Of a stretch of 45,778 nt of DNA, positions 15,973 to 23,979 are shown piece after piece. The stretch comes from Planctomycetaceae bacterium (GTDB lineage: Bacteria; Planctomycetota; Planctomycetia; Pirellulales; Pirellulaceae). Position 1 is the first letter of the stretch; the number at the start of each line of letters is the position of its first letter. Both the position numbers and the translations under genes were made by a program. The notes under the pieces were generated by a model, which did no database searches, was not told the origin of the DNA, and saw only the letters and a list, made by a program, of their open reading frames with translations. The stretch is from contig SXOA01000007.1 in assembly GCA_005778405.1 (NCBI GenBank), positions 1 to 45,778 on the forward strand, written 5' to 3'.

Positions 15973-17244
15973 ATGCGTGCAGAAATTATCTCCATCGGCG
16001 ATGAGCTCACTAGCGGCCAGCGACTGGACACGAATTGTCAGTGGCTGGCCGAAAAATTGGGGGAATTGGGGGTGGTAGTAATGTTCCACACCACCGTGGC
16101 GGACGACCTCGCCGCCAATGTTCTGGTCTTCCGCCAGGCCTGTGAGCGGGCGGACCTAGTGATAGCGTCTGGTGGCCTGGGCCCCACGGCAGATGACCTG
16201 ACGCGACAGGCTATCGCTGAAATGGCCGGCGTGGATTTAGTGCAAGATGATGCTTCGCTGGCTCATATCAAGACGATGTTTTCCCGTCGCAAACGAGAGA
16301 TGCCGGCGTCCAACAACATCCAGGCGATGTTCCCCCTGGGTGCCAAACCGATCCATAATCCCCACGGCACCGCGCCGGGCATTGACTTTGCCTACGTTGG
16401 CACATCCGGTAAGAGTGCCCGCATTTTCGCCGTCCCCGGCGTGCCGGCTGAGATGAAAGAGTTGTGGGAAGGGACCGTTCTCTCCGAAATTCTAAAACTG
16501 CGGGAAGCGACCGGCACCAAAAAAGTCATCGTCCATCACCGTATCAAGTGCTTTGGTGTCGGGGAGAGCGACTTGGAGGGAATGCTCCCCGATCTCATTC
16601 GCCGCGGCCGTACCCCCAGCGTTGGCATCACCGTCAGCAAAGCTACGATCACTCTTCGCATCACGGCAGCAGGTGAGAACGAACTGGCCGCTCGCGCGAC
16701 AATGCAGCCGACCATTGAGACAATTCACCAGTGCCTGGGGAACCTCGTCTATGGCGAAGAGGACGATGAGTTGCAACACGTCGTCGTCCGCATGTTGCGG
16801 GAACGCAAACTAACTCTCGCCGTTGCCGAATGCGGCACAGGTGGGCTGATCTCGAATTGGCTAAGCGAGTGCGACCCCGCAGGCGACGTCTTCAAGCTAG
16901 GAACCGTCCACCGCAGTCCATTCTCCGCCGCGAAACATCTTGGCGTACCAGGGGAATTGGCTCGCGGCGACCAATCCCATAGTCCCGATTTTGCCGCCGC
17001 CCTTGCCGCCCACATTCGCACATTCGCCGGAACCGACCTGGCGATCTCTATCGGTCCCTTTCCCCAGGCGGACTCACCCACAAGCGTTCCTGGCGAGATT
17101 CACTTTGCGCTCGCGCGTCCTGCAGGCGCGCTTGTGAAATCCTCCCCCTTTGCCGGGCACCCCGAAATCCTCAAACCGCGAGCCGCCAAACAAGTCCTCA
17201 ACCTTTTACGGCTGGAAATGCTGGGCACAACTATCGACAATTGA
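15973..17244 (+). CDS. CinA-like protein: MoCF domain plus degenerate NMN-amidase domain
   Basis: 423 residues. The N-terminal half is a molybdopterin-binding (COG1058/MoCF) domain: RAEIISIGDELTSGQRLDTN, SGGLGPTADDLTRQ, PASNNIQAM and PHGTAPG; in CinA this part has ADP-ribose/CoA pyrophosphatase-like activity. The C-terminal half aligns to PncC/CinA_C, but the nucleophile motif reads AECGTGG where active enzymes have AESCTGG, so the serine is replaced by cysteine. The YSN and VTG motifs are also lost (HRS and SIGPFPQ). It may therefore have no deamidase activity. An intact stand-alone PncC is encoded at 40681. The ATG at 15973 was chosen as the family N-terminus; the frame is open further upstream but without family similarity. 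A small hairpin (17244-17260) overlaps the stop. Confidence 0.88.
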   Translation: MRAEIISIGDELTSGQRLDTNCQWLAEKLGELGVVVMFHTTVADDLAANVLVFRQACERADLVIASGGLGPTADDLTRQAIAEMAGVDLVQDDASLAHIKTMFSRRKREMPASNNIQAMFPLGAKPIHNPHGTAPGIDFAYVGTSGKSARIFAVPGVPAEMKELWEGTVLSEILKLREATGTKKVIVHHRIKCFGVGESDLEGMLPDLIRRGRTPSVGITVSKATITLRITAAGENELAARATMQPTIETIHQCLGNLVYGEEDDELQHVVVRMLRERKLTLAVAECGTGGLISNWLSECDPAGDVFKLGTVHRSPFSAAKHLGVPGELARGDQSHSPDFAAALAAHIRTFAGTDLAISIGPFPQADSPTSVPGEIHFALARPAGALVKSSPFAGHPEILKPRAAKQVLNLLRLEMLGTTIDN

Positions 17245-17260
17245 CTGCATTTCGTGCAGT
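17244..17260 (+). terminator. Small hairpin at the end of the CinA-like gene
   Basis: ACTGCA (17244-17249), loop TTTCG, TGCAGT (17255-17260). It starts on the last base of the stop codon. The stem is short with no T-run, so it is a weak candidate. Confidence 0.35.
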
Positions 17261-17535
17261 TCTCACCCCTCACAGCTTTCCCATCTCCCCGCATCCCCCG
17301 CAGTTCCTTCCCAATCAGAAAAGTCTTGGACCTCTGCATCGCTGCTGCCGAAATAGTAGGAAGCGGCCTGCTTCTCTCGCGCCAGGACGCTGCTGGAAAG
17401 TCGTCCCCTCACCCCCGTGGGCGGACAAACCGGTACGCAGAATACGCCGGCTTGCTTCACCGGCCTAGAATGAAGGCGGATGCTAGCCTGGGGGGCCAGC
17501 ATTCGCCCGATTTGAAAGGAGCGAGAGGAGGAATC
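17245..17535. other. Non-coding stretch before the DUF1573 gene
   Basis: 291 bp. Apart from the small hairpin at its start and a TAGAAT hexamer at 17466-17471 without a convincing -35 box, I see nothing functional. The DUF1573 frame is open through it but lacks family similarity there. Confidence 0.5.
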
Positions 17536-18564
17536 ATGATTCGCACCTCGCTATTCACGTTGCTCTGCTTAGTTTGTACCTCGTCTGGTCTCTCCGCCAA
17601 AGAGTGGGCTCAGAAGATGTTCAAAGTCACTAAACATGACTTTGGCCACGTTGCGCACGGCTCCAAGACCGATTTCGCCTTCGAAATCACCAACTGCTAT
17701 CAAGAAGATGTCCATATCGCCGACGTCACCACCAGTTGTGGCTGCACCACCCCAACGATCAGCAAGAACACCTTGAAAACCTGGGAGAAGGGGGCCATCA
17801 TCGCCACCTTCAACACGCGCTCCTACTCTGGCCAGCGAAGCGCCACCATCAAGGTGATCATCGACAAACCTTTCTACGCCGAAGTTCAGCTCACCGTAGC
17901 GGGGTACATCCACAATGATGTCGATTTTGAGCCCGGCTCCGTTGCCTTTGGAGACGTCGATCAAGGGACCGCAGCCCAGAAAGAGCTTACGGTTACCTAC
18001 TACGGCCGGAGCCCCTGGCAAATCAAGGACGTTCGGAGCGCCAACGATCACCTTGAAGTGGAGCTCGGCGACCCGATCAAGCAGGCCGACCGCATCATTT
18101 ATAAAATGTCCGTTCGACTGAAGGACGATGCTCCTGCCGGCTACTTGCACGATACTCTTAGTCTGGTCACCGACGATGAGCGCTTACCAACAGTTCCTGT
18201 CTCCGTCGAAGGGCGCGTCATTCCGCCCCTCACCGTCAGCCCCTCTTCTCTGTTCGTCGGCGTGTTGGAACCCGGAACTACCGTGACCAAGCAACTCGTT
18301 GTCCGAGCAAAAAAACCGTTCAAAATTCTCGCCGTGAAATGCAGCGACGAAGCCTTCCAGTTCAAAACCGGCAGCGAAGCAAAGACCGTCCACCTGGTTC
18401 CCGTCACCTTCAAGGCCGGCGACAAACCGGGCGAGATTGAACAGTCTATCGAGATTGAAACGGACCTTCCTATCGGCGGTAAGACCTCTTGCCTGGCCCG
18501 CGGCACCATCCAAGGCGAAACCCCAGCCGAGCCTGCCGACGTCGCCGCGAAGGCACAGCCGTAA
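17536..18564 (+). CDS. Exported DUF1573 domain protein
   Basis: 342 residues. A short signal peptide (MIRTSLFTLLCLVCTSSGLSA) is followed by a DUF1573 immunoglobulin-like/ASPM-SPD-2-Hydin-type domain: HDFGHVAHGSKTDFAFEITN, then the signature VTTSCGCTTP with its CxC. Two further beta-sandwich modules follow, at roughly residues 135-235 and 240-325. An Ala/Pro-rich tail ends the protein. Such proteins are frequent in planctomycetes and Bacteroidetes; the function is unknown, possibly envelope-protein contacts. GAGAGGAGG lies six bases before the ATG, which settles the start; the frame is open back to 17254. It converges with moaB, 17 bp away. Confidence 0.9.
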   Translation: MIRTSLFTLLCLVCTSSGLSAKEWAQKMFKVTKHDFGHVAHGSKTDFAFEITNCYQEDVHIADVTTSCGCTTPTISKNTLKTWEKGAIIATFNTRSYSGQRSATIKVIIDKPFYAEVQLTVAGYIHNDVDFEPGSVAFGDVDQGTAAQKELTVTYYGRSPWQIKDVRSANDHLEVELGDPIKQADRIIYKMSVRLKDDAPAGYLHDTLSLVTDDERLPTVPVSVEGRVIPPLTVSPSSLFVGVLEPGTTVTKQLVVRAKKPFKILAVKCSDEAFQFKTGSEAKTVHLVPVTFKAGDKPGEIEQSIEIETDLPIGGKTSCLARGTIQGETPAEPADVAAKAQP

Positions 18565-18581
18565 TTGACGATCCTTTGCCG

Positions 18582-19091
18582 CTATCTCTTTGCTTCCCTC
18601 ATCAAGTGGGGCAGTTGCGGCACGATAATCTTCTCCATCGCCAGTCTCACGGCGGCGGGGCTGCCGGGCATGGTGAGCAGGACTTTGCGGCCGAGGAGGC
18701 CTCCGATGGCGCGGCTGAGGATGGCCGCGGGGCCGATTTCCTGATAGCTGAGCATGCGGAAAATCTCGCCGTAGCCAGGGAGCGGCTTGGTGAGCAGGGC
18801 CGAGACGGTTTCGTAGGTCTGGTCGCGGCTGGTGATGCCGGTGCCGCCGGTCATGAGAATGGCGTCAAGGTCGTCGCGGGCTTGAAGTTCCAGCAACAAT
18901 GGTTTCATGCGGGCGGGGTCGTCCGGAATGATCTCTCGCACGACGACCTCGTGCTCTGCCGCCGTTAAATGATGGATAACCGTTTGCCCGCCGGTGTCCG
19001 TCTCCAGCGTCCGTGTATCGCTGACCGTGATGACGGCGCATCGGACGGACGGCGGGCCTTGCTGCTGGTGCTCTTCGTGAATGGCGGGCAT
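18582..19091 (-). CDS. moaB: Molybdenum cofactor biosynthesis protein, MoaB/Mog family
   Basis: 169 residues. Molybdopterin adenylyltransferase-type protein that prepares molybdopterin for metal insertion. Motifs are typical: VRCAVITVSDTRT at the N-terminus, LMTGGTGITSRDQTYETV, PGYGEIFRMLSYQEIG, AAILSRAIGG, and LTMPGSPAAVRLAMEKII near the end. The GYGEIFRMLSYQEIG string favours MoaB over MogA. GAGGT lies just before the ATG at 19091; a longer frame to 19109 has no such support. It fits the xdhC-mocA-like operon at 25-27 kb, together implying a molybdenum hydroxylase encoded elsewhere. Confidence 0.9.
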   Translation of the reverse strand: MPAIHEEHQQQGPPSVRCAVITVSDTRTLETDTGGQTVIHHLTAAEHEVVVREIIPDDPARMKPLLLELQARDDLDAILMTGGTGITSRDQTYETVSALLTKPLPGYGEIFRMLSYQEIGPAAILSRAIGGLLGRKVLLTMPGSPAAVRLAMEKIIVPQLPHLMREAKR

Positions 19092-19098
19092 TTTACCT

Positions 19099-19130
19099 CG
19101 TAGCCTCACGCGGCCTCGCGTGTAGGCTTC
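19099..19130. repeat. Family A GC-rich palindrome, copy 2
   Basis: CGTAGCCTCACGCGGCCTCG followed by CGTGTAGGCTTC. It faces copy 3 (19156-19185) in inverted orientation 25 bp away, so the pair can form a larger stem just upstream of moaB. Confidence 0.8.
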
Positions 19131-19155
19131 TTCATGATGGACGCGTAATCCAGAA

Positions 19156-19185
19156 AAGCCGACACGCGGGCCGCGTGTGGCTACG
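19156..19185. repeat. Family A GC-rich palindrome, copy 3 (inverted)
   Basis: On the minus strand this reads CGTAGCCACACGCGGCCCGC then GTGTCGGCTT, nearly identical to copies 1 and 4. It ends directly before a predicted promoter -35 box. Confidence 0.8.
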
Positions 19186-19214
19186 TTGTCCTTGGCTTTC
19201 CTTCATTTTAGAAT
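19186..19214 (+). promoter_or_regulatory. Predicted promoter for the second PSD1-DUF1501 operon
   Basis: TTGTCC (19186-19191), 17 bp, TAGAAT (19209-19214). It predicts a start near 19221 and a leader of about 76 nt before the ATG at 19297. Confidence 0.5.
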
Positions 19215-19253
19215 CAATCTACCCACCTGTGCCCTAAGGGCACGCTAAAATGA
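19203..19253. repeat. Nested inverted repeat in the leader of the second PSD1 gene
   Basis: Perfect 9-bp outer arms TCATTTTAG (19203-19211) and CTAAAATGA (19245-19253) enclose an inner hairpin GTGCCC-TAA-GGGCAC (19229-19243). The layout resembles a small non-autonomous repeat element. The left arm overlaps the -10 box of the predicted promoter. Confidence 0.7.
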
Positions 19254-19296
19254 TGGGGTTGTCCCCGCCTTTACTCCCTCCCCGGAGCTTGCCGCG

Positions 19297-22200
19297 ATGC
19301 GACTGTTTTCTTGCCTACTGATTCTTGCCGGTTTAATATTCGCTGGTCCTGTTTCCGCCGCAGAGAAAAAAATCAGCTTCAGCCGGCATATTAAGCCGAT
19401 CCTAGCGGGAAAGTGCTACACCTGTCATGGGCCGGACGAAGCGGAGCGCAAGGGAGAGTTTCGGCTGGATGTGCGCGAGGTGGCGCTCGAAAAGAAGGTC
19501 TTCAAGCCGGGTAACGCGAAGGAAAGTGAGATCATCCTTCGGGTGACCTCGACGGATCCAGAAATGAAGATGCCGCCGGCCACGTCGAAAAAACCGGCTT
19601 TGACGGAGCACGAGATCGACCTGATTCGCAAGTGGATCGACCAAGGAGCGGAGTATGACCAGCATTGGTCCTATCTGAAGCCGCTACGTGCGCCACTGCC
19701 GCAGGTGAAGGACGCCACCTGGTCGGCTGGTGAAATCGACCGTTTCATCCTGGCCCCCATCGAAGACGCGGGACAACGTCCGTCTCCCGAGGCCGACAAG
19801 CGGACGCTGCTGCGGCGGTTGTCGTTCGACCTTACCGGTTTGCCGCCGACGCCGCAGGAGCTGGCGGATTTTGAAGCGGACAACTCGCCACAGGCGTATG
19901 AACGACTGGTGGACCGGCTGCTTTCCCAGCCGCAATATGGCGAGCGGATGGCCATTTACTGGTTGGACGTCGTCCGCTACGCCGACTCCGCCGGATACCA
20001 CAGTGACAACCATCGGGACGTCGCCGCGTTCCGTGACTACGTCATCAGCGCGTTCAACCAGAACAAGCCGTTTGACCTGTTCACTCAAGAGCAGCTTGCT
20101 GGCGACCTGTTCCCCAATGCGACGACGGAACAACGGATCGCCAGCGGCTACAACAAGCTCCTGCAGACGACCGAAGAAGGGGGCGCTCAGCCCAAGGAAT
20201 ACACCGCCAAATACGCCGCCGACCGGGTGCGGAACACCGCCGTCATCTGGCTGGCCGGAACGATGGGCTGCTGCGAGTGCCACAATCACAAGTTCGACCC
20301 CTACACGCAGAAGGATTTTTACAGCTTCGCCGCATTCTTCGCGGATGTGACTGAGAAAGCGGTCGGCAGGCAGGATCAGACCAAAATCCCCACGGCCGAG
20401 CAGGAGAAACGGATCGCCGCGATTGACGCGGAGCTGGCGACTTTGAAGAGCAGGATTGAGACCCAAACGCCCGAGCTCGATGCGGCGCAGGCGAAGTGGG
20501 AGGCGGCGGCCAAGGAGAGCCTGGCGAAGAATGATTCTGCCTGGACTCCCATCAAGCCGGAGAAGGCCGAATCGCAAGGTGGTTCCAAACTGGAGACCAA
20601 GGACGATTTGTCCGTCATTTCCACCGGCGAGAATCCCGCGCAGGATAATTACACGGTCACGCTCTCGACGGACAAGGAAAAGCTCACCGGCATCCGGCTT
20701 GAAACACTGACTGACGAGAGCTTTGGCAACAAGAGCCTTTCTCGCGGCAACGGCAACTTCGTGCTGACCGGCTTTGAGGTGCAGGCGGCGTCACTTGGTG
20801 GCGATGTGAAGCCGGTGAAGCTCTCGGCAGCGGAGGCGGATTTCTCCCAACCGACATTCCCCATCGCCAACGCGATTGACGACAAGACCAACACCGGCTG
20901 GGCGGTGAGCGGCCACGAAAAAGCGGCCAATCACGCTGCCGTCTTCCCGTTCGCCGAGCCGATTTCCGGCGGGCCGGGAACGAAAATCGTCGTCAAGATG
21001 CAACATCAGTCCACATTCGCCCAGCACAACATTGGCCGCTTCAGGTTGTCGCTCACCACGGCCGCCAAGCCGTCGCTGAGCGAGACGGGATTGCCGGCCG
21101 ACATCATCGAAATCGTTAAGTCCGATGCCGCAGGCCGGAATGACGCCCAGAAGCAGAAATTGGCGGCCTATTATCGAGGCATCTCGCCGGAATTGGCTTC
21201 TGCTCGCGAACAACTGACCAAACTCGAAGCCGAAAAAAAGGCTATCAATGATGCCGCACCGCAAACGCTCGTCAGCATGGCCGCCGCTCCCCGGACAATG
21301 CGAATTCTCCCGCGCGGCAACTGGCTGGATGATTCTGGCCAGGAAGTGACCGCTGCCGTTCCGGAATTTCTCACGTCTGTAGTCGCCGCTCCTAAACCGG
21401 CTGAAAATCAACAACGGCTGACGCGACTGGACTTCGCCCGCTGGATGACGAGCCGCGATAACCCGTTGACGGCCCGCGTGTTCGTCAACCGCCTCTGGAA
21501 GCTCACCTTCGGCCGCGGCATCAGTCGGTCACTGGAGGATTTCGGCACGCAGGGACAGTTTCCGACCCACCCCGAACTGCTCGACTGGCTCGCGGCCGAC
21601 TTCATGGAAAGCGGCTGGGATGTGAAGCGGCTGTTGAAGCTGATGGTGATGTCGAAAGCCTATCGACAGTCGTCGCTCGTCTCCAAGGAGCTCCTTGAGA
21701 AGGACCCGATGAACGACCTGTTCGCCCGGCAAGATCGTTTCCGCCTGGACGCGGAAATGGTGCGAGACAACGCCCTGGCCCTTTCTGGCCTGCTGAGTAA
21801 AAAAATCGGCGGCCCAAGCGTGAAGCCATACCAACCGGCCGGGTACTGGCAGTATTTGAATTTCCCCACTCGCGAATGGATGAACGACCACGGCGACGAT
21901 CTTTATCGCCGCGGCCTGTACACCTACTGGCAGCGAACATTCCTCAACCCCAGCCTGCTCGCCTTCGACGCCCCCAGCCGCGAGGAATGCACCGTCAATC
22001 GCCCCCGGAGCAACACGCCGCAGCAGGCTCTCGTCCTGCTCAACGACCCCACCTATGTCGAAGCGGCCAAGGCTCTCGCGGTCAGAACCGTCAAGGACGG
22101 CGGCGGCGACACCAGCAAGCGGCTGGAATTTGCGTTCCGTGAAGTCCTCACCCGCTCGCCACGCGAAAACGAGCTGAAAGTTCTCCTCCCGCTCTACGAA

Positions 22201-22362
22201 AAGCATTTGCAGCAATACAAAGCCGACCCCGCCTCCGCCGACAAGCTCCTCGCCGTCGGGGAATCGAAGACGCCGGCAGATCTCGACAAAGCCGAGCTCG
22301 CGGCTTGGACAAGCATTGCCCGGGTGTTATTGAATTTGCACGAGACGATTACGAGGAACTAA
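19297..22362 (+). CDS. PSCyt1-PSCyt2-PSD1 domain cytochrome-like protein with discoidin-like insert
   Basis: 1021 residues. The signal peptide is removed near residue 22. PSCyt1 has the heme motif CYTCH (C40, C43, H44), at the same residue numbers as in the copy at 7377. PSCyt2 follows, with LLRRLSFDLTGLPPTPQE, YWLDVVRYADSAGYHSDN and a second CxxCH in GCCECHNHKFDP. A coiled-coil stretch (about 365-410) leads to a beta-rich insert at about 425-590, with GNFVLTGFEVQA and NAIDDKTNTGWAVSG like F5/8-type discoidin domains, often carbohydrate-binding. A second coiled coil and PSD1 (LTRLDFARWMTSRDNPLTAR, RFRLDAEMVRDNAL) finish the protein. It is the first gene of a pair with the DUF1501 protein at 22443. 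Function unknown; the insert suggests contact with a polymer. Confidence 0.93.
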   Translation: MRLFSCLLILAGLIFAGPVSAAEKKISFSRHIKPILAGKCYTCHGPDEAERKGEFRLDVREVALEKKVFKPGNAKESEIILRVTSTDPEMKMPPATSKKPALTEHEIDLIRKWIDQGAEYDQHWSYLKPLRAPLPQVKDATWSAGEIDRFILAPIEDAGQRPSPEADKRTLLRRLSFDLTGLPPTPQELADFEADNSPQAYERLVDRLLSQPQYGERMAIYWLDVVRYADSAGYHSDNHRDVAAFRDYVISAFNQNKPFDLFTQEQLAGDLFPNATTEQRIASGYNKLLQTTEEGGAQPKEYTAKYAADRVRNTAVIWLAGTMGCCECHNHKFDPYTQKDFYSFAAFFADVTEKAVGRQDQTKIPTAEQEKRIAAIDAELATLKSRIETQTPELDAAQAKWEAAAKESLAKNDSAWTPIKPEKAESQGGSKLETKDDLSVISTGENPAQDNYTVTLSTDKEKLTGIRLETLTDESFGNKSLSRGNGNFVLTGFEVQAASLGGDVKPVKLSAAEADFSQPTFPIANAIDDKTNTGWAVSGHEKAANHAAVFPFAEPISGGPGTKIVVKMQHQSTFAQHNIGRFRLSLTTAAKPSLSETGLPADIIEIVKSDAAGRNDAQKQKLAAYYRGISPELASAREQLTKLEAEKKAINDAAPQTLVSMAAAPRTMRILPRGNWLDDSGQEVTAAVPEFLTSVVAAPKPAENQQRLTRLDFARWMTSRDNPLTARVFVNRLWKLTFGRGISRSLEDFGTQGQFPTHPELLDWLAADFMESGWDVKRLLKLMVMSKAYRQSSLVSKELLEKDPMNDLFARQDRFRLDAEMVRDNALALSGLLSKKIGGPSVKPYQPAGYWQYLNFPTREWMNDHGDDLYRRGLYTYWQRTFLNPSLLAFDAPSREECTVNRPRSNTPQQALVLLNDPTYVEAAKALAVRTVKDGGGDTSKRLEFAFREVLTRSPRENELKVLLPLYEKHLQQYKADPASADKLLAVGESKTPADLDKAELAAWTSIARVLLNLHETITRN

Positions 22363-22363
22363 G

Positions 22364-22387
22364 TGGGGTAGGCTTCCAGCCTGCCCA
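22364..22387. repeat. Family B palindrome GGCTTCCAGCC, copy 1, between PSD1 and DUF1501 genes
   Basis: TGGGGTAGGCTTCCAGCCTG then CCCA. The core AGGCT-TCC-AGCCT is a perfect inverted repeat. It starts two bases after the PSD1 stop. A second copy at 38515-38539 lies upstream of the third DUF1501 gene. Confidence 0.75.
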
Positions 22388-22442
22388 GAATCTGAACTGT
22401 CCGCCGCCCCTCATCCCCTTATCACATCACTTCCTCACCAAT

Positions 22443-23900
22443 ATGTCGTACTCAGTCATCCCCACCAGCACCTCCACCTCCTTCCCCCGCCGCGCCTTCC
22501 TCAGCCGCACCGCCAGCGGCATCGGGGCAACGGCTCTCGCGGCTATGCTCAGCGAAGCCATGAGTCAGCGACTGCTCCTGGGGGCGGATGCTGGTGCGGC
22601 GGCGCAGTCCCGTGGAGTCGTCAATCCGTTTCATCTCGCCCCGAAGGCGAAGCGGGTCATCATCCTTACGATGGCCGGCGGGCCGAGCCATCTCGAAACC
22701 TTTGACTACAAGCCGAAGCTGGCCGAAATGAACGGCAAGCCGATGCCGGAGTCGTTTACCAAGGGGCAGCCGATTGCCCAGTTGCAGGGTGCCAAGCTGA
22801 ACTGCTTCGGCCCGCAACATCCGTTCAAGAAATTCGGCCAGTCCGGCCAGCATATTTCCGAGATCTTTCCCAAGATCGGCGAAGTCGCCGACGACATCTG
22901 CATCGTCAATTCTCTTCGCACGACGGCCATCAACCACGACCCGGCTCATACCTATTTCAACACGGGAACCACGATTTCCGGCCGCCCGGCGTTCGGCTCG
23001 TGGCTCAACTACGGCCTCGGAGCGGAGACGGACAATCTCCCCGGCTTTGTCGTCCTCTCCTCCACCGGCAAATTCGGCCAGGCCCAGCCCATCGCCAGCC
23101 GCCAGTGGCACAGCGGCTTTCTTCCCAGCCGGTATCAAGGCGTGGAACTGCGGAGCAAGGGGGACCCCGTCCTCTACGTCAACCATCCGCCGGGCGTGTC
23201 GCGCGACCAGCAAAAAGACGTGGTCGAAAGTGCCGCCACGCTCAACCGTCTGGAGAACGAAGCGGTGGACGATCCCGAAATCGCCACCCGCATCGCTCAG
23301 TACGAGCTGGCGTTCAAGATGCAGACCAGCGTCCCCGACCTGATGGACGTCTCCGCCGAGCCGCAGAACGTGCTGGACCTCTACGGCACCAAGGGCTCCG
23401 ACGGCACCTTCGCCGCCAACTGCCTCCTCGCCCGCCGCCTGGCGGAGCGGGGCGTCCGGTTCATTCAGCTTTACCACCGGGACTGGGACCACCACGGCAG
23501 CATCAAGGAGCACGTCGCCGGCACCGCCAAGGAAGTGGACCAGGGGTGCCACGCCCTGATCACCGATCTGAAGAACCGCGACATGCTGAAGGACACGCTC
23601 ATCCTCTGGCATGGCGAATTCGGCCGCACGCCAATGGCCCAGGGGAACGGCCGCGACCATCACATCAAGGGCTTCTCCTGCTGGCTCTGCGGCGGCGGCA
23701 TCAATGGGGGCCAGACCTGGGGGGCGACCGACGACCTCGGCTACAACGCCGTCGAAAAAATCGTCGAAATCAACGACCTCCACGCCACCATGCTCCAGCT
23801 TCTCGGCATCGACCACGAGCGCCTCATCTACCGCTACCAGGGCCGCGACTTCCGGTTGACGGATGTGGCAGGGAAGGTGGTGAAGGAGTTGCTGGCGTGA
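22443..23900 (+). CDS. DUF1501 domain protein with Tat-like signal
   Basis: 485 residues. The N-terminus has a twin-arginine motif (FPRRAFLSR) and a hydrophobic segment (GIGATALAAML). DUF1501 landmarks: KRVIILTMAGGPSHLETFDY, PKIGEVADDICIVNS, FAANCLLARRLAERGVRFIQL, YHRDWDHHG, WHGEFGRTPMAQG, GRDHHIKGF, and LHATMLQLLGIDHERLIYRY. The histidine-rich HRDWDHHG and GRDHH strings could be metal ligands of the alkaline-phosphatase-like fold; no substrate is known. It follows the second PSD1 gene by 80 bp. The ATG at 22443 gives the complete Tat signal; the frame extends to 22305 but overlaps the upstream gene. No Shine-Dalgarno is visible, so translation may depend on the upstream cistron. Confidence 0.92.
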   Translation: MSYSVIPTSTSTSFPRRAFLSRTASGIGATALAAMLSEAMSQRLLLGADAGAAAQSRGVVNPFHLAPKAKRVIILTMAGGPSHLETFDYKPKLAEMNGKPMPESFTKGQPIAQLQGAKLNCFGPQHPFKKFGQSGQHISEIFPKIGEVADDICIVNSLRTTAINHDPAHTYFNTGTTISGRPAFGSWLNYGLGAETDNLPGFVVLSSTGKFGQAQPIASRQWHSGFLPSRYQGVELRSKGDPVLYVNHPPGVSRDQQKDVVESAATLNRLENEAVDDPEIATRIAQYELAFKMQTSVPDLMDVSAEPQNVLDLYGTKGSDGTFAANCLLARRLAERGVRFIQLYHRDWDHHGSIKEHVAGTAKEVDQGCHALITDLKNRDMLKDTLILWHGEFGRTPMAQGNGRDHHIKGFSCWLCGGGINGGQTWGATDDLGYNAVEKIVEINDLHATMLQLLGIDHERLIYRYQGRDFRLTDVAGKVVKELLA

Positions 23901-23979
23901 GCTCCAATTCCGCTGGCTGGGCAAATCCTGTCGATCTGCTCGCGAGGATTACCACTCCCAAACTTCCGCGGACCAAGCC

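Noticed and set aside
22452..23924. 490-codon open frame on the minus strand across the second DUF1501 gene
   Set aside because: Shadow frame caused by high GC at third codon positions; its translation resembles no family while the plus-strand DUF1501 motifs are unmistakable.
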